Assembly: GCA_021234155.1 (NCBI GenBank)
Contig: JAJEKV010000207.1
Coordinates: forward strand, 188,001 to 252,000
From: Isoetes taiwanensis
Lineage: Eukaryota > Streptophyta > Lycopodiopsida > Isoetales > Isoetaceae
Length of the DNA stretch: 64,000 bases
Direction of reading: 5' to 3'
The notes beneath the pieces are model-generated. The model was given only the letters and a program-made list of their open reading frames with translations, made no database searches and was not told where the DNA came from. Positions 11,180 to 22,182 of the stretch are shown here, in pieces (the stretch's first letter is position 1; each line of letters starts with the position of its first letter). Position numbers and translations under genes: made by a program.

Positions 11180-11840
11180 GTCGACTGTTGTTTTTTTAAG
11201 AAGTTGTGGTTTTGTATTTTTTACGTATTGTGGTTTCTTAAGGAGGTATATTTTTTGTTGAAAGCAGTGTGATTTTTGTTTTTTTGAGGTGCTGTTATTT
11301 TAAAGGAGGTCTAATTTTTGGAGGTGTAGTTTATAAGTAAGTGTAGTTTTTAAGGAGGTTTTTTTTTTTTTTTTTTTTTTTTTAAGGAAGTATGGTTCTC
11401 TAAAGTGATGTGACTTTTAAGGTTTTTTGTAGCTAACTTTATAACAATCATTATACAATCATTGTCCTATTCTCATCCACATGACTCACCATGAAGTATC
11501 CATGTTGTCATTACATGCCATGTGTCAAAATGCATTATCTCGTCTATTGCCCCACTACCCCTCATGCTTATAAAAAACTAGGATGCAAAGGCATATGAAG
11601 ATCCCAAAATTGAGTTGAATTGAATTGAACGTTAACATTGATGATGACCAACAAGTTTACTAGACCCAATGTGAGAGAATAGAATAGAATGAATATTTGA
11701 ATTATAGCGTCTACGAGACCATCAGACCAAAGAGACGTTCGTTTCCAGTTTTACGCATTCAACAAGTATCATCATCCTCTCTTCTCTCATTACATTCATA
11801 TTCATCCAATAGAAAATGATAATTTTTAATTGACATCTCT
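11180..11840. other. T-rich intergenic
   Basis: T homopolymer (about 11358-11381) and loose repeats of AAGGAGGT/TGTAGTTTT. No gene. Confidence 0.6.
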
Positions 11841-12935
11841 CTAACTTATTTCTGTTAAACACCACCTTACTATGGTAGGTGGAAGGTCAAAGAAAGGTAC
11901 AAATATCTCTATAGTTATAGCATGCTTCATTCGGATACCCTGGAAGGCTGGACAATGTAAAATAATATGAGCTTCGTCCTCAATTTCATTTGATACAAGC
12001 TTCGTCCTCAATTTCATTTGAACCACATACTCTGCATACCCTTTTGTCACGTGCAAACTTCCCCCATTTTCGTACCTCGACTCCCAGATAATGAGAGCTT
12101 AGCGGAATCTACATACTACCTGCTGTAATTTCAAAGATAGTTTATCTAATAAAAAACACATCTTGATTACATGATTCATTACTTACTTATAAAATACAAC
12201 CCTTACTCCTGGTTGTTGCCACATCTTGTGATGTACATTTGTATTCACCCACTCTCTAATACTGTCATTAGTAAAAGGCAAGTCTTCTATGTTCATCCTC
12301 CACTTTTTCAACCAATATTTCACATCTGTCAACAATCCTTTAGAGGTGGTTTCCACAAGAGCTAGCTTCGGTCTTTTATAGGTGGTTTCTACAAGAGCTA
12401 GCTTCAGCTAGCTTTGTCTTTTATAGGTGGTTTCCACAAGAGCTAGCTTTGGTAAAGCATCATCCTGGTCTTTTATAGGTGGTTTCCACAAGAGCTAGCT
12501 TTGTTAAAGCATCATCCTCCAAATTTGATACTCTCCTTACATAGATCATAAGCCTCCCTAGCCCAGATACCCCTCTTTCTCTCGGGGCCATACCATTGTT
12601 TTCCATTTCTAGCTTCTTGGCTACTTTTGGTACTTTCAAAGTGTTCTGTGTCTCTCAGGGCCACACCAATTATCCTCCAAATTCGATACTCTCCTTACAT
12701 ATCATAAGCCTCCCTAGCCCAGATACCCCTCTTTCTCTCAGGGCCATACCGCTTTTTTCCATTTCTAGCTTCTTGGCTACTTTTAGTACTTTTGAAGTGT
12801 TCTATGTCTCTTAGGGCCATACCGTTGTTTTCCATTTCTAGCTTCTTGGCTACTTTTGGTACTTTGTTCTCTATCTGGGTAGTATGCCAATAAGCTATCC
12901 CAATACGACTCATGGCATAGTTAAAATACGCCAAA
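11841..12935 (-). pseudogene. LINE ORF2 C-terminal remnant with internal tandem amplification
   Basis: Minus-strand frames read, in order, repeated KVAKKLEMENNGMALRD units (12.87-12.55 kb), repeated LALVETT units (12.52-12.35 kb), VKYWLKKWRMNIEDLPF, then NEIEDEAHIILHCPAFQGIR. The last resembles the His/Cys-containing tail of plant LINE ORF2 proteins (DE-x-H-x-x-x-x-CPAF). Stops between the blocks show that it is dead. A 27-bp piece (AAGCTTCGTCCTCAATTTCA) is also duplicated near 11970-12015. The 5' parts (endonuclease, main RT motifs) are not seen. Confidence 0.6.
12340..12870. repeat. Two tandem-repeat arrays inside the LINE remnant
   Basis: Four copies of a unit of roughly 50-65 bp with GGTGGTTTCCACAAGAGCTA lie at 12340-12520. 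Three copies of a unit containing CCATTTCTAGCTTCTTGGCT and TCTCAGGGCCATACC lie at about 12560-12870. Both expand LINE-coding segments in frame. Confidence 0.85.
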
Positions 12936-13104
12936 AGCTTCTTCAGCTTTTGTCTTCAAGCCAAGCCCATCCTATAAAAATCCTGACAATAGCCAGAGTC
13001 GAACCTACCCCTCCCCCCCTGCCAACCACTGAGGGCAGGCATCGTTTATTTTATAATCGTTTCTTAATCCTTAATAGCCCTTTAGCTCTTTAATCCCATT
13101 TCAT

Positions 13105-15140
13105 AACCGTACAACCCCAAACAACCATGGCCACTTATGCAGCCCCTTGCCCAGACCCCCACTTGGAGGGAGACATCCTGCAAGCCACACCCGGCCCCGG
13201 CCCAGCGCGCACCTCCAAGCACGGGCGCTTGTGGACGAGCTTCGCTGGGAGAACTGTGGGGGGGCCGGACTGCCGTAAAATGGCCCCGACCAATGGCAAG
13301 GACAAGGAAGAAACCTCTTCCATGATCAAAGAGGCTCGGGCGAAGGCCCAATCTACGAGATCGACCCGAGAGACAGATGACTGTTGCTCAGGCCCGACAA
13401 TGCACCAAGCGCAGGCACAGACGAAGTCCCTGAAACAAATGGAGGCAGGAGTTGAGAGCAATAAGATCCGGATTGCAGGCCTGGCAAAAGAGATCCAGTC
13501 TTCAGTGTCTCACGTGCTCAAAAGACAGTTGGCAGCAGACAGTCAACGGATTGCAAAGATGGAGACTCACATATAGCAGTTAGAAGTCGGGCTTCGCTTG
13601 GCACACTTTAAGAGGCAACAGGAGAAGCATGGTCTTGCGAGTCGCCTGGACTCCCTCCTCACCACCATAGAAACCATGGCACAGGACAGGCAGTGTGATG
13701 AGCAAGATACAGTGGCAACCATCTCCTGCCTCAAGTCAGAAGCTGAGGGGGCCGCCCCACAATGCAGAGCATCTAGGCCACCTTCAAAGTGAGCCAGACA
13801 GAGCTAAAAACCCTACAAAGTAGGGTTGAGACACAAGACCAGGAGATGCAGGAGCTCCGGGCAATCATTACCTAGCAAGACAAGGGCCTCCATGCCGAGG
13901 TCCATGAACAACTGTGGCAATGCACGCGTGAGTTGTCCAGGCAGCAGAAATCTCAACAGAAGCTAGGCTCCCGATTTCAAGCGGCAAAGGCTGCAACATA
14001 GGGCACGACAAGCCCACATGCTCAGCAGCTCACAAGGCGCCAACCAGGGAGACAGACAACACATACTCCATTCCGGACACCACACCCCTTTTGTTGTGAA
14101 CAGCCCGCACCCCCCCAGAAAGCAATCATCACCTGTTGGGCCATCAGTGAGCAACAAGAGCAGGGCTGACGACGTCACAATGTGGTGGTACATGGACTCT
14201 CATAGGAAGCAGGAAAGGATCTCACCAAGCGCCTCCAGGATCAGATCCTGTCTCGCATGCCATTTCAGACCACAATCCAAATTGTTCGTGCAAGCGGCCT
14301 TGGGGCTCAACGCACAGATCGTCCACGCATTGTCACCTTCACAGTTGCAGGCACACGAGTGCATGAAGCAATTTTGTGTCAGAGTGGGCAATTGAAGGGG
14401 ACCACCTTGTATATTGATCAAGATCTTACTCCAATGCAATAGGAGTCCCGGCGGCAAGAGTTGGCTCAAGTCGGGGAGAGGGATGCATGATTGATCCGAT
14501 CCAAGCTTCATATTTTTAGTCTGGCACCTGATGAGGTCACCAATGCGATGCGTCAAGCCGCTGCAGAACCAAAAAGCCATTTTGCTACCACTTTAGGAGC
14601 TGCTCCTCCTGTTGCCACTCCTACTGCTGCCACCACGACATTTGCCACAAGCTCCCCCGCTACCCCTGTTGCCCCTCCTGCTCCCCCTCCTCCAACTGTT
14701 CCAGCAACTTCGGTTCAGGCACCACACACTACTTCCCCTGCAGCCAACGCAGACCATCGGGTAAAAGCATGTTAGGGTGTACCACTTTTGGAACCTGCAA
14801 AAGTACATACACTAGGTACTTCAGAACTGGGTACTTTCTCATTTTTATTTTCATTAAAACTAGTACAAATATCCAAAATAAAAGTCAAGGACGCATTAAT
14901 ATTCAAAGTTAAGATAAAGATAATGCTACCGGAGACCAAAATATATATAAAAGTTCTAGAATGTACCTTTTATTGGGATATTACACAGGTACCCAGTACC
15001 CAGTCCTGGGTACCTTTTTAGGTACTTTTTTGGTCACTAAATAATACTTTTTAAGGGACACCCTAACATGCTTTTACCCCATCGTGCATCTACATTGAAT
15101 GCCAACAAATAGGAATTGTGCCTCTGTATGGTATCTTGAT
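13105..15140 (+). mobile_element. LINE 5' fragment: ORF1 of L1 type, interrupted by a MITE
   Basis: GC-rich compared with its surroundings. From ATG 13127 one frame runs through a single TAG (13574) to 13792 and is rich in coiled-coil-like sequence (QLEVGLRLAHFKRQQEKHG). After frame changes it continues with VTMWWYMDS, then RPRIVTFTVAGTRVHEAIL and GTTLYIDQDLTPMQ. The latter matches the pattern of the RNA-binding half of L1-type ORF1 proteins. A Pro/Ala/Thr-rich tail follows. A second copy lies at 30.4-31.75 kb. Homology to that copy resumes after the MITE (15079) and stops around 15140, at the start of ORF2. Stops and frameshifts make it non-functional. Confidence 0.75.
14760..15078. mobile_element. 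MITE with 21-bp terminal inverted repeats
   Basis: The ends read GGTAAAAGCATGTTAGGGTG and its perfect reverse complement. CCATCG flanks both sides (14754-14759 and 15079-15084), a probable 6-bp target duplication. The related LINE at 31.7 kb has an uninterrupted sequence at this point (GCAGATCATCG...AATGCCACCAAATAGG), which confirms an insertion. The interior is AT-rich with repeated GGTACC-type words and no open frame. Confidence 0.92.
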
Positions 15141-15231
15141 GTGATTTGCATTAAATTTTGTTGGCCCTAAAATTCCTAGCATATAAGCTATGTATGCCCG
15201 CCAAAATTCCATTCCTTCCATTTTCAAGCCA

Positions 15232-17479
15232 TGAAACGTTCGGCATCTACAACGGAGCTTTTTCATGAAGAACCCGAGGTGTCTTCAAAAAAAACCTCGG
15301 GTTGAATTCCCCCCACTGCAGTGTTTTTTGCAGCAATCTTCTGACTCAGAGGATGAAGAGGAGGAAGAAATAGAAGAATGAGAGTCTGATTCACAGGAAT
15401 TCATGACTGCTTTGGTTCAGGGTTTGCTTGATCTTGAATCAAAGAATGAGTGGTCTGAGGAAGAGTCGGAGGAGGAGGAGGAGGAGGAGGAGGAGTCCGA
15501 ATTCGAAGAATTTTTGACATGGCTTGCAGAGCACTCAGGTATCCATGTTTGTTTTTATTTCCTTTTCGTACTTTTGTTTTTCTATTCTAATATTCTTCTT
15601 TCTTACAGACATTACAGAGGAGAAATGATGCAGTTCTCGGGCCTCCTTCCCTTTTTTTTTTTTTTGTTAAAAACGTTATGCTCACGCCTCTAGGCTTTTT
15701 TATATAGAAAATACTATGAAAAGCCTTCGGGAGCCTCTGGGCTCCATTGTAAATGAAAGGCCTTCGGGCATTAAAGGAATCCAAAGCCCTCTGGGCAGAG
15801 AATTACCTGAAACTAAGTTTTGATTCAAACTTTCTTCTTCATACTCTTATCTTTGTTTCAAATTAAAAATGTTCCAAATTAAAAATGTGTAAACTGTAAG
15901 TGTTCATGCAATTAACGGGGTTTAAGATTCACATCTTCCTGCCATTTGCAAATCACAAGGTTTAGGGTTCACAGGGTTTAGGAAGGAGGACGGTAGGCCA
16001 CATGTCCACTCACGAGTCGCTGATTTGAACCTATCACTATTTTTGCATCCAACACATTATACGTCGAATTTATCTTATGCCAACACATCCCACCCATCAC
16101 ATGATACCACAACTCATGTACTATATGCCAACACATCACACATCATATCACATCATATGACACGTATATCACACATTATATGTCAAAAACACATCATGTC
16201 ACCTGTAAACCCCCAATGATTAGGAGAACAAAATTAGCAACTGACGCATAATCACCTCTATTAATTTCAAATTCCTAACTAACTGCCATATATGGCATAA
16301 ATCGCATTCAAGTTAGATTCGGGAGGGGGGGGGAGAGGGGGAAGAATGCGAGAACCTTAATCAAAACCAACCTAGAATTCAAACGCGGAATTGATCCAAA
16401 AACACATTCCTTGTCAACAGTTCTTGTGAAATTCGCTGATATGGATGAAGAGAACTCTGTTATAGGGCCACCTGCTACTGTTAATCGAAATTCTTCTACT
16501 ACAAAGGGCAAGAATAAGAGATCATGTGAATAGAAAAGAATGCATAAATAACGCCAAAGAAGAAGAAGAAAAGAAGAGAGGGAAGAATTAGCAAAATTAG
16601 CAGCAGGAACTTCTGCTCAAAGTAGAATAGCAGAAACAAAATGAAGGATTGTTTTGAGTTTTCTTTTCTTCTTTCACAGACAGATAAAAGCATTGAATTC
16701 TTCGAGCAAAAAAGAGGTTTTGATAGTTCTCCTGAGAGATAAGGTAATGGAAGGTGTGATTTGTGAAGAGATGAAGGATTTAGAAGCTAAAAATGTAATT
16801 CTTCAAAATACCAAGATACCATGCAATATGTCAAGCTATCCAATTCAATTGACAATTTAGCAGCCAAAAGATCCTGTCTTGCCGAGTCTATTACTTGCGA
16901 GAAAACTATGCAGGTTAGTGGAAGAAGGGGCAAAGTTTGAGGTGTTCATCCCAGAAATTTTATATTAACAAAAAAGAAAAGAGAAGAGATTGGTTCACAA
17001 ACTGCTGGCAAATGGGTACATTACATCAGGGCTCGAAGATTTGGTGCTATAAATGAAATGGTTGTCCAGACTGTACAAAATTTCTGGAAACAGAACACAA
17101 GAATTTCTCCAAATGTAAAGGATGTGAGGTCAAGAAGGCTTGATCAGGGAATACGTTAACATCATGCTGCTCATTATCTCGAGGAGACATAGTTACACAA
17201 TACAATTTGCATCACTCTCTGTTATGGTGATTGTATACATTATATTGTTGTGCATTTCAGATGGCATAGTGAATGCAAATCATAATCTATGATGAGAATA
17301 CAATTTGTATGATGCACATGTTACAGGTTGCAGATGGTGAGAAATATGATGGGACCGCCATTGATGCATTAGATAAACTATTTGCAATCAATAACATTCA
17401 TGTGATAGATGTGATGCATGATGAAAGCGATGCTGCGAATTTTCTTGACGAATGGATGCATCAACACCTAATTCTCTAA
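15232..17479 (+). pseudogene. Broken multi-part acidic/basic protein gene, possibly transposon-encoded
   Basis: Coding-like pieces occur in order on the plus strand. MKRSASTTELFHEEPEVSSK starts at 15232. A Glu/Ser-rich stretch follows (QQSSDSEDEEEEEIEE, then EFMTALVQGLLDLESKNEW) with one stop inside. At 16.43-16.62 kb MDEENSVIGPPATVNRNSS and EEREELAKLAAGTSAQSR are interrupted by stops. At 16.99-17.15 kb comes AGKWVHYIRARRFGAINEMV, then RISPNVKDVRSRRLDQGIR. A last exon-like piece after TTACAG (17328-17479) reads VADGEKYDGTAIDALDKLF and ends in TAA. The multiple stops indicate a pseudogene. I do not recognise the family firmly. The acidic N-terminus and the Arg-rich central motif would suit a transposon protein, which is inference. 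Confidence 0.45.
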
Positions 17480-19439
17480 ACAATCCTTGTCATGACAAAT
17501 ATTTAAAACGATAAGCTTGATAGAATAAATACCATACTTGTTAATAAAATGGAGAGATCAATTAGTCCTACAATGAGCTCTGGTCAGTTCATTCCATGTT
17601 TCTCCCTTGCAGGATCATTTCATTTTTGTGTGAGAGCCATCACTTTATTTGTGGCAATATTGAAACAAATTTCAAGGAAAAAGTACCACTGTAACCAAGG
17701 TCAAGGATTTAAATTCAGGCAGTTATAGACTCTTCCAATACATTAAAAGCACCTTAAACTTTCATAATAGAGAGCACATACAAAATTCTTACTTGCAGAC
17801 ATTTGAAAACATGCAGCACAACCAAGTCCAAGAATAATCCAAACTCTTCCATAAATAGATGGCAGGCATAAATCATATAGAAAATCTACTTACAGAAATA
17901 GATATGGCAATCCCCCATCATCTTGAACAAAGTCGGTATTTTCTTTGATAGCAAGATATAAGAGTCTGTGATTTGTGTGATATCAGTCAGGTATTTGACG
18001 TGTCATAGCAAGCCATGATAAAGCTCTACCACCATATACCTAAAGCCATTTTCTAGGGAACTGATGGAACTGCTGCTCAACTATCAAATAGCAAACATTT
18101 GCTTAGTAGCTTGAGGATGGCCTATTGTCTGCATATATCTCTATTAAGCAAGTTATTAGTGAAAAGATAGACCTGCCTAAGCATCTATGCACTGAAGCAG
18201 CAAAAACTTTGCAGTGTGCAATCAGTTTCGTCCGCCAACTGTGGGAGATGTAAGGCTTATACTCTATAATACTCAAATTTTCATGAACAACTTTGATGTA
18301 CTGTCTCTCACTGAGAAAGATGTCTTGTGGTTGCTGCCACAAATACAAATACAAAATAGATATTGTGTAATCCTCAAGTCAAAAGCTTTGTTAGAGCTGC
18401 ATCTTAGGTTTCTTTCATGAAATAACAAAGTGCAATTGACTTGATCAACTACATACGAATCCATACATCATGATCCAATGCCTGGAAGGTGGAACTGAAC
18501 AACCTTGTCAACTATGGCATGAAATTCATCCTCAAATTTACATGTCAAATGGCTTGAACACCTATCATTTGTTTGTTTAGACCAGATTAAGAACTGTTTG
18601 TTTGGATCAGATTAAGAATAAGATTTAACTTCCCGCAAAAGAAACATGATACATTGGATCCTTTTGGTCCACTTGCCCTGGAGTGTTCTCTAATTTGCCC
18701 CAAAGTTTCCTTTCTTCTCATTTCTCCTTGTCTCCTGCTATTAAACTTTGTGGCAATCTGGTCCGTTTGATAAAAGTAGCACTCCACTTTTGATATGTCC
18801 TTCTGCCGTTGCCTTTTTTGTTTGATTCTGCTATCATGTCTGCACTGCTAAATCATTTACAACAAGGATGCAACATCGACTTCAACATTTCCTGCTTGCG
18901 CATCCTTCTATTCCACAACAAATGTAGAATGCCTGTCAAAGTTCAGGCAAATTCATGCAAATTCTAACACATAAACAAAAAGCTTACAACCTAGAAGAAT
19001 CTTGTTTGCTTGCGAATCTTCATTGCCGGGCTAAGTCTTGGGCTAAGTCTGAGGATAAATCCTTCCACTTTTTCCGAGACATAAGTTTTTTTCTTATAGA
19101 GACTCATGATGAAGAATTCCCTCTTTAGGAAAATCGATGGCAAGGTCTCTGGTCATATATTTGTTATTCTCAATTATTAATTCTCAACATCGAGAGGAGC
19201 ATATAAAACGCAAGCAGAGAGCAATTAAGAAGTTTATGGTGCGATTCGGCAAAATTGTTGACGCTGGTTTCTCGTATGCATTGACCTAGCCAGAAAAGGC
19301 AAAATAATAACTAACTACTGAACGACCCAAAATAAAAGTTGTGAAATAAAAAAAAAACACCCGACGGCCAAGATCGCGCACAAACTATCATCTTATTTCG
19401 GCTTTAATATTATATATAGATATAGATAAAAAGAAAAAG
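17480..19439. other. Intergenic, nothing assigned
   Basis: AT-rich sequence with scattered short frames on both strands. None shows a convincing family motif. Confidence 0.5.
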
Positions 19440-19590
19440 AAAAAAAGAAAAAAACATAAATTCAATTAAAAAAAAAAAACCCGTTAGCTTGCTGGTCGCA
19501 TTCGTGAAAGCATTCTTATTTGGATATTGGATTATTTTGGTGGAGGTTCGAGTCTCCGTTTCTCAAAATCTAAAACCTTAGACGAACCCG
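19440..19590 (+). repeat. tRNA-derived SINE-like unit, copy 1
   Basis: A-rich leader, box A-like TTAGCTTGCTGG (19484) and, about 50 bp on, a canonical box B GGTTCGAGTCTCC (19545-19557). Copy 2 at 20.0 kb shares both boxes and the following TCTCAAAATCT. The boxes are those of a pol III promoter. No cloverleaf is formed. Confidence 0.6.
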
Positions 19591-19782
19591 TATAGAGATG
19601 AGTCCTGGTATTTTATGTTCCAAGACCTTAAGCAAACCTGTATTCCATATTTCAAAATCATAGGCGCCCCAAGTCATAAATGACCATAATCAGAACAAAA
19701 GGCACTCAGAGACCCCAACATACGATCTGGGCTATAGGATGGCCAGTTTTGACGACTGAGGTAGTCTAGGGTGCACCTCGTT

Positions 19783-19960
19783 TAGAATATGTAGCACAAT
19801 AACAGGGGGTTCTAGGGGGATTTGATATGGATGCATAAATCACTATCCCTGAGACCATAGACTATACCCCTAGAATATGTAGTATAATAATAGGGGTTTC
19901 TAGGGGGATTTGATATGGATGTATAAATCACTATCCCTGAGACCATAGACCATACCCCTA
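19783..19960 (+). repeat. Two-copy tandem repeat, period 88 bp
   Basis: TAGAATATGTAGCACAATAA to CCATAGACTATACCCC is repeated with few changes at 19783 and 19871. The first words occur again at 20153, and a similar phrase lies at 2758. Confidence 0.9.
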
Positions 19961-19979
19961 AAATAATTGAATAGGTTAA

Positions 19980-20110
19980 AAAAGAATAATATAAAAAAAA
20001 AACATATAGATTTAATTAGAAAAAAAAATGTGATTTTGCTGGTCGCATTAGTTAAGGCATTTGTATCTATTTTGGTAGAGGTTCGAGTCTCCGTATCTCA
20101 AAATCTTAAA
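19980..20110 (+). repeat. tRNA-derived SINE-like unit, copy 2
   Basis: Same box B (GGTTCGAGTCTCC, 20080-20092) and a similar upstream TTTTGCTGGTCGCATTAG. The following ACTGAGGTAGTCC also matches the sequence after copy 1 (19757), so a larger module has been duplicated. Confidence 0.6.
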
Positions 20111-20167
20111 ATAATAGACGCCACAACTGAGGTAGTCCAAGTGCACTTCATTTAGAATATGTAGCAC

Positions 20168-20523
20168 AATAACCCAAAATACTCAAGGACCTTTGGATCG
20201 GCATATTCATTGAAATATGTCGAAATCGCAAGTGTAGATCCAACGGTACCGAACGAAGCAAACTTTTTAACCCAAAATACAATAACCCAAAATGCTCAAG
20301 GACCTTTGGATGGGCATATGCATTGGAATATGTAGACAATTGAAAGTGTAGACAACGGTACCGAACGAAGCAAACTTTTTAACCCAAAATACAATAACGG
20401 AAGCAAACTTTTTAACCCAAAGTACAATAACCTTTGGATCAGCATATTCATTGGAATATGTCGACAATGGAAGGTGTAGATCGAACGGTACCGAACGAAG
20501 CAAACTTTTTAACCCAAAATAGA
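20168..20523 (+). repeat. Tandem array of about 115-bp units upstream of the KANSL2-like gene
   Basis: Three units, each with AAGGACCTTTGGAT, GCATATTCATTGGAATATGT, AACGGTACCGAACGAAGCAA and ACTTTTTAACCCAAAATA. A short partial unit lies between units 2 and 3. The array ends 110 bp before the start codon of the gene at 20633, so it lies in its promoter or leader. Confidence 0.9.
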
Positions 20524-20632
20524 AAATAAGCAGAAAAAATGTAAGTACATATCATAAGTTTTTGTTTAATAGAAAAATAAGGTGCTTCTTACAATCCATT
20601 TGGGCGAATTCTAGAAGACCAAGGCGGAAGAC

Positions 20633-22182
20633 ATGTCTGATCTTGATCAGGACTCCGACGATTCAGAAGTGGGCATTGACGGAGCTGAAGAAGATGAAAT
20701 TTTATCTAGGTCTAAGGTGTTATCTCTGGAGGAGGTTATCAGAAGACGAGCCAGACGAACTAAGCAGCTTATTAAACTGTACAGAATGCAGTACTGGAGC
20801 CTTATGGAAGAGATGAGAGCAAAATACAGAAAATATTATCTAAGGACTGGGAAAAGTGGATGGCGGGATGAGAACGAAGAGGCTGACAGGGAACTTGTTG
20901 AAGGAGATACAGAGGCTGCTGGTCCTGGAACATCAGAATATGTGCAAAAAAAGGGAGCAGAAGGCGGCATGAGAGAGCCCCATGCACCAGAAAGGGCCCT
21001 AAATGAATGCCTAAAATGTGGCTTCCAAGGTTGCAAAGGCAAGGCCTTGCCCCTTAGCATATATTGCTTTTCTCACATTCTTTTGGAGCCTAGACAGTGC
21101 TTATATAGACCTTGCACCTACAGCATTGAAAGGTGTGTATTTCTCTTCTTTTCTGAAGCTTTTGTTTGGTGGTTTTGGATTGGGTATATGCAAAATTTCT
21201 GTGGTGTTGAGTGAACTATTGATTTAGGCAGAAATATGTAGAGAAAATAGGTTCTAGCTTTTGATATTGATTAAGTCATTCAGCTTAGTCGAAGTTTCAT
21301 AGCCAGCATTAGTAGTTAGTTTGTGCCTTACAAGAAGTCATATGTCTCACATGCTGAAAGCCATCTTGCTTAGGTAACCTCTGTATTAATAATAGCGAAT
21401 GTCAACTTCAAATGTAGTCCCTGCTTAAAAATCCTGCTCAAATATTATCACATTCATCAGATTAGGGAGAAAATGTTAAGAGGAGGAAACATTTTATAGA
21501 ATGACGGCATTAAGAAACACCTATTCGTTTTTTAGGAGGGAACCCGTCCTTGTATAAGAAAAGCCTTCTTAAGGCACGTAAACTCTTTGTATTGCTGCTA
21601 TTGCTGTGTATCCATGTTACATTTGCACCAATCAAAGTGCATAATTTTCTTATATTGTGGAGTTTTATCTGGTTATTGAAACGCCATATATAATTGGTGT
21701 TCCCACTGCCATGACATGCAATTGAAGGTCCCGAAGGTGTGAGTTTCAATTGATGCAACATTCCCAACTGAGGTGGAAGGATAGAGGGGCAGGGTGGTTG
21801 TAGTTTCTTTGTTTCCTGTTTCAAAACTACTGTTTACCTTGATAGCATTCGTCAATATGATAGATTGGTGGACTCTGCAGAATGAAGGAAACCCATACCT
21901 CTGTACACGTTTCATGATGCTTAATTATCTGCAGTTGATAATCTCAAAAGGTTGAAATCTTATGGTATTTTGCATGTTTACAGTGGAAAAGTAACATGTG
22001 GAAGGCCAGTTCTTCGTTCCATGACACCTTCATATTGCACAGTCCACATCCAACAGGTTCGAAAAGCAGCAGTCCAAGACATGAAAACCCCCGCTAAAGG
22101 GAGACCGAAGACACACATTTTACTTGCCGAATATGTTCGTCTCATTCAAAATAAGCGGCGTAAAAGAAAGAAAATAGAGTAA
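20633..22182 (+). CDS. INO80D/KANSL2-like zinc-finger protein (zf-C3Hc3H type)
   Basis: Two exons, 20633-21132 and 21984-22182 (donor GAAAG|GTGTGT, acceptor GTTTACAG|T), give 232 residues in a clean frame. ATG 20633 is the first Met, with an in-frame TAG seven codons upstream. Residues 1-35 are acidic. Residues 36-85 are basic and helical (RRRARRTKQLIKLYRMQYW). From about residue 125 the Cys/His array begins: CLKCGFQGCKGKALPLSIYC, then FSHILLEPRQCLYRPCTYSI. It is completed across the intron by CGRPVLRSMTPSYCTVH. The C-terminus is basic (NKRRKRKKIE). This arrangement is the potential DNA-binding domain shared by INO80 complex subunit D and KAT8 NSL complex subunit 2, so a nuclear chromatin role is expected from the family. 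All ligand residues are present and nothing indicates decay. The intron is 851 bp. Confidence 0.85.
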
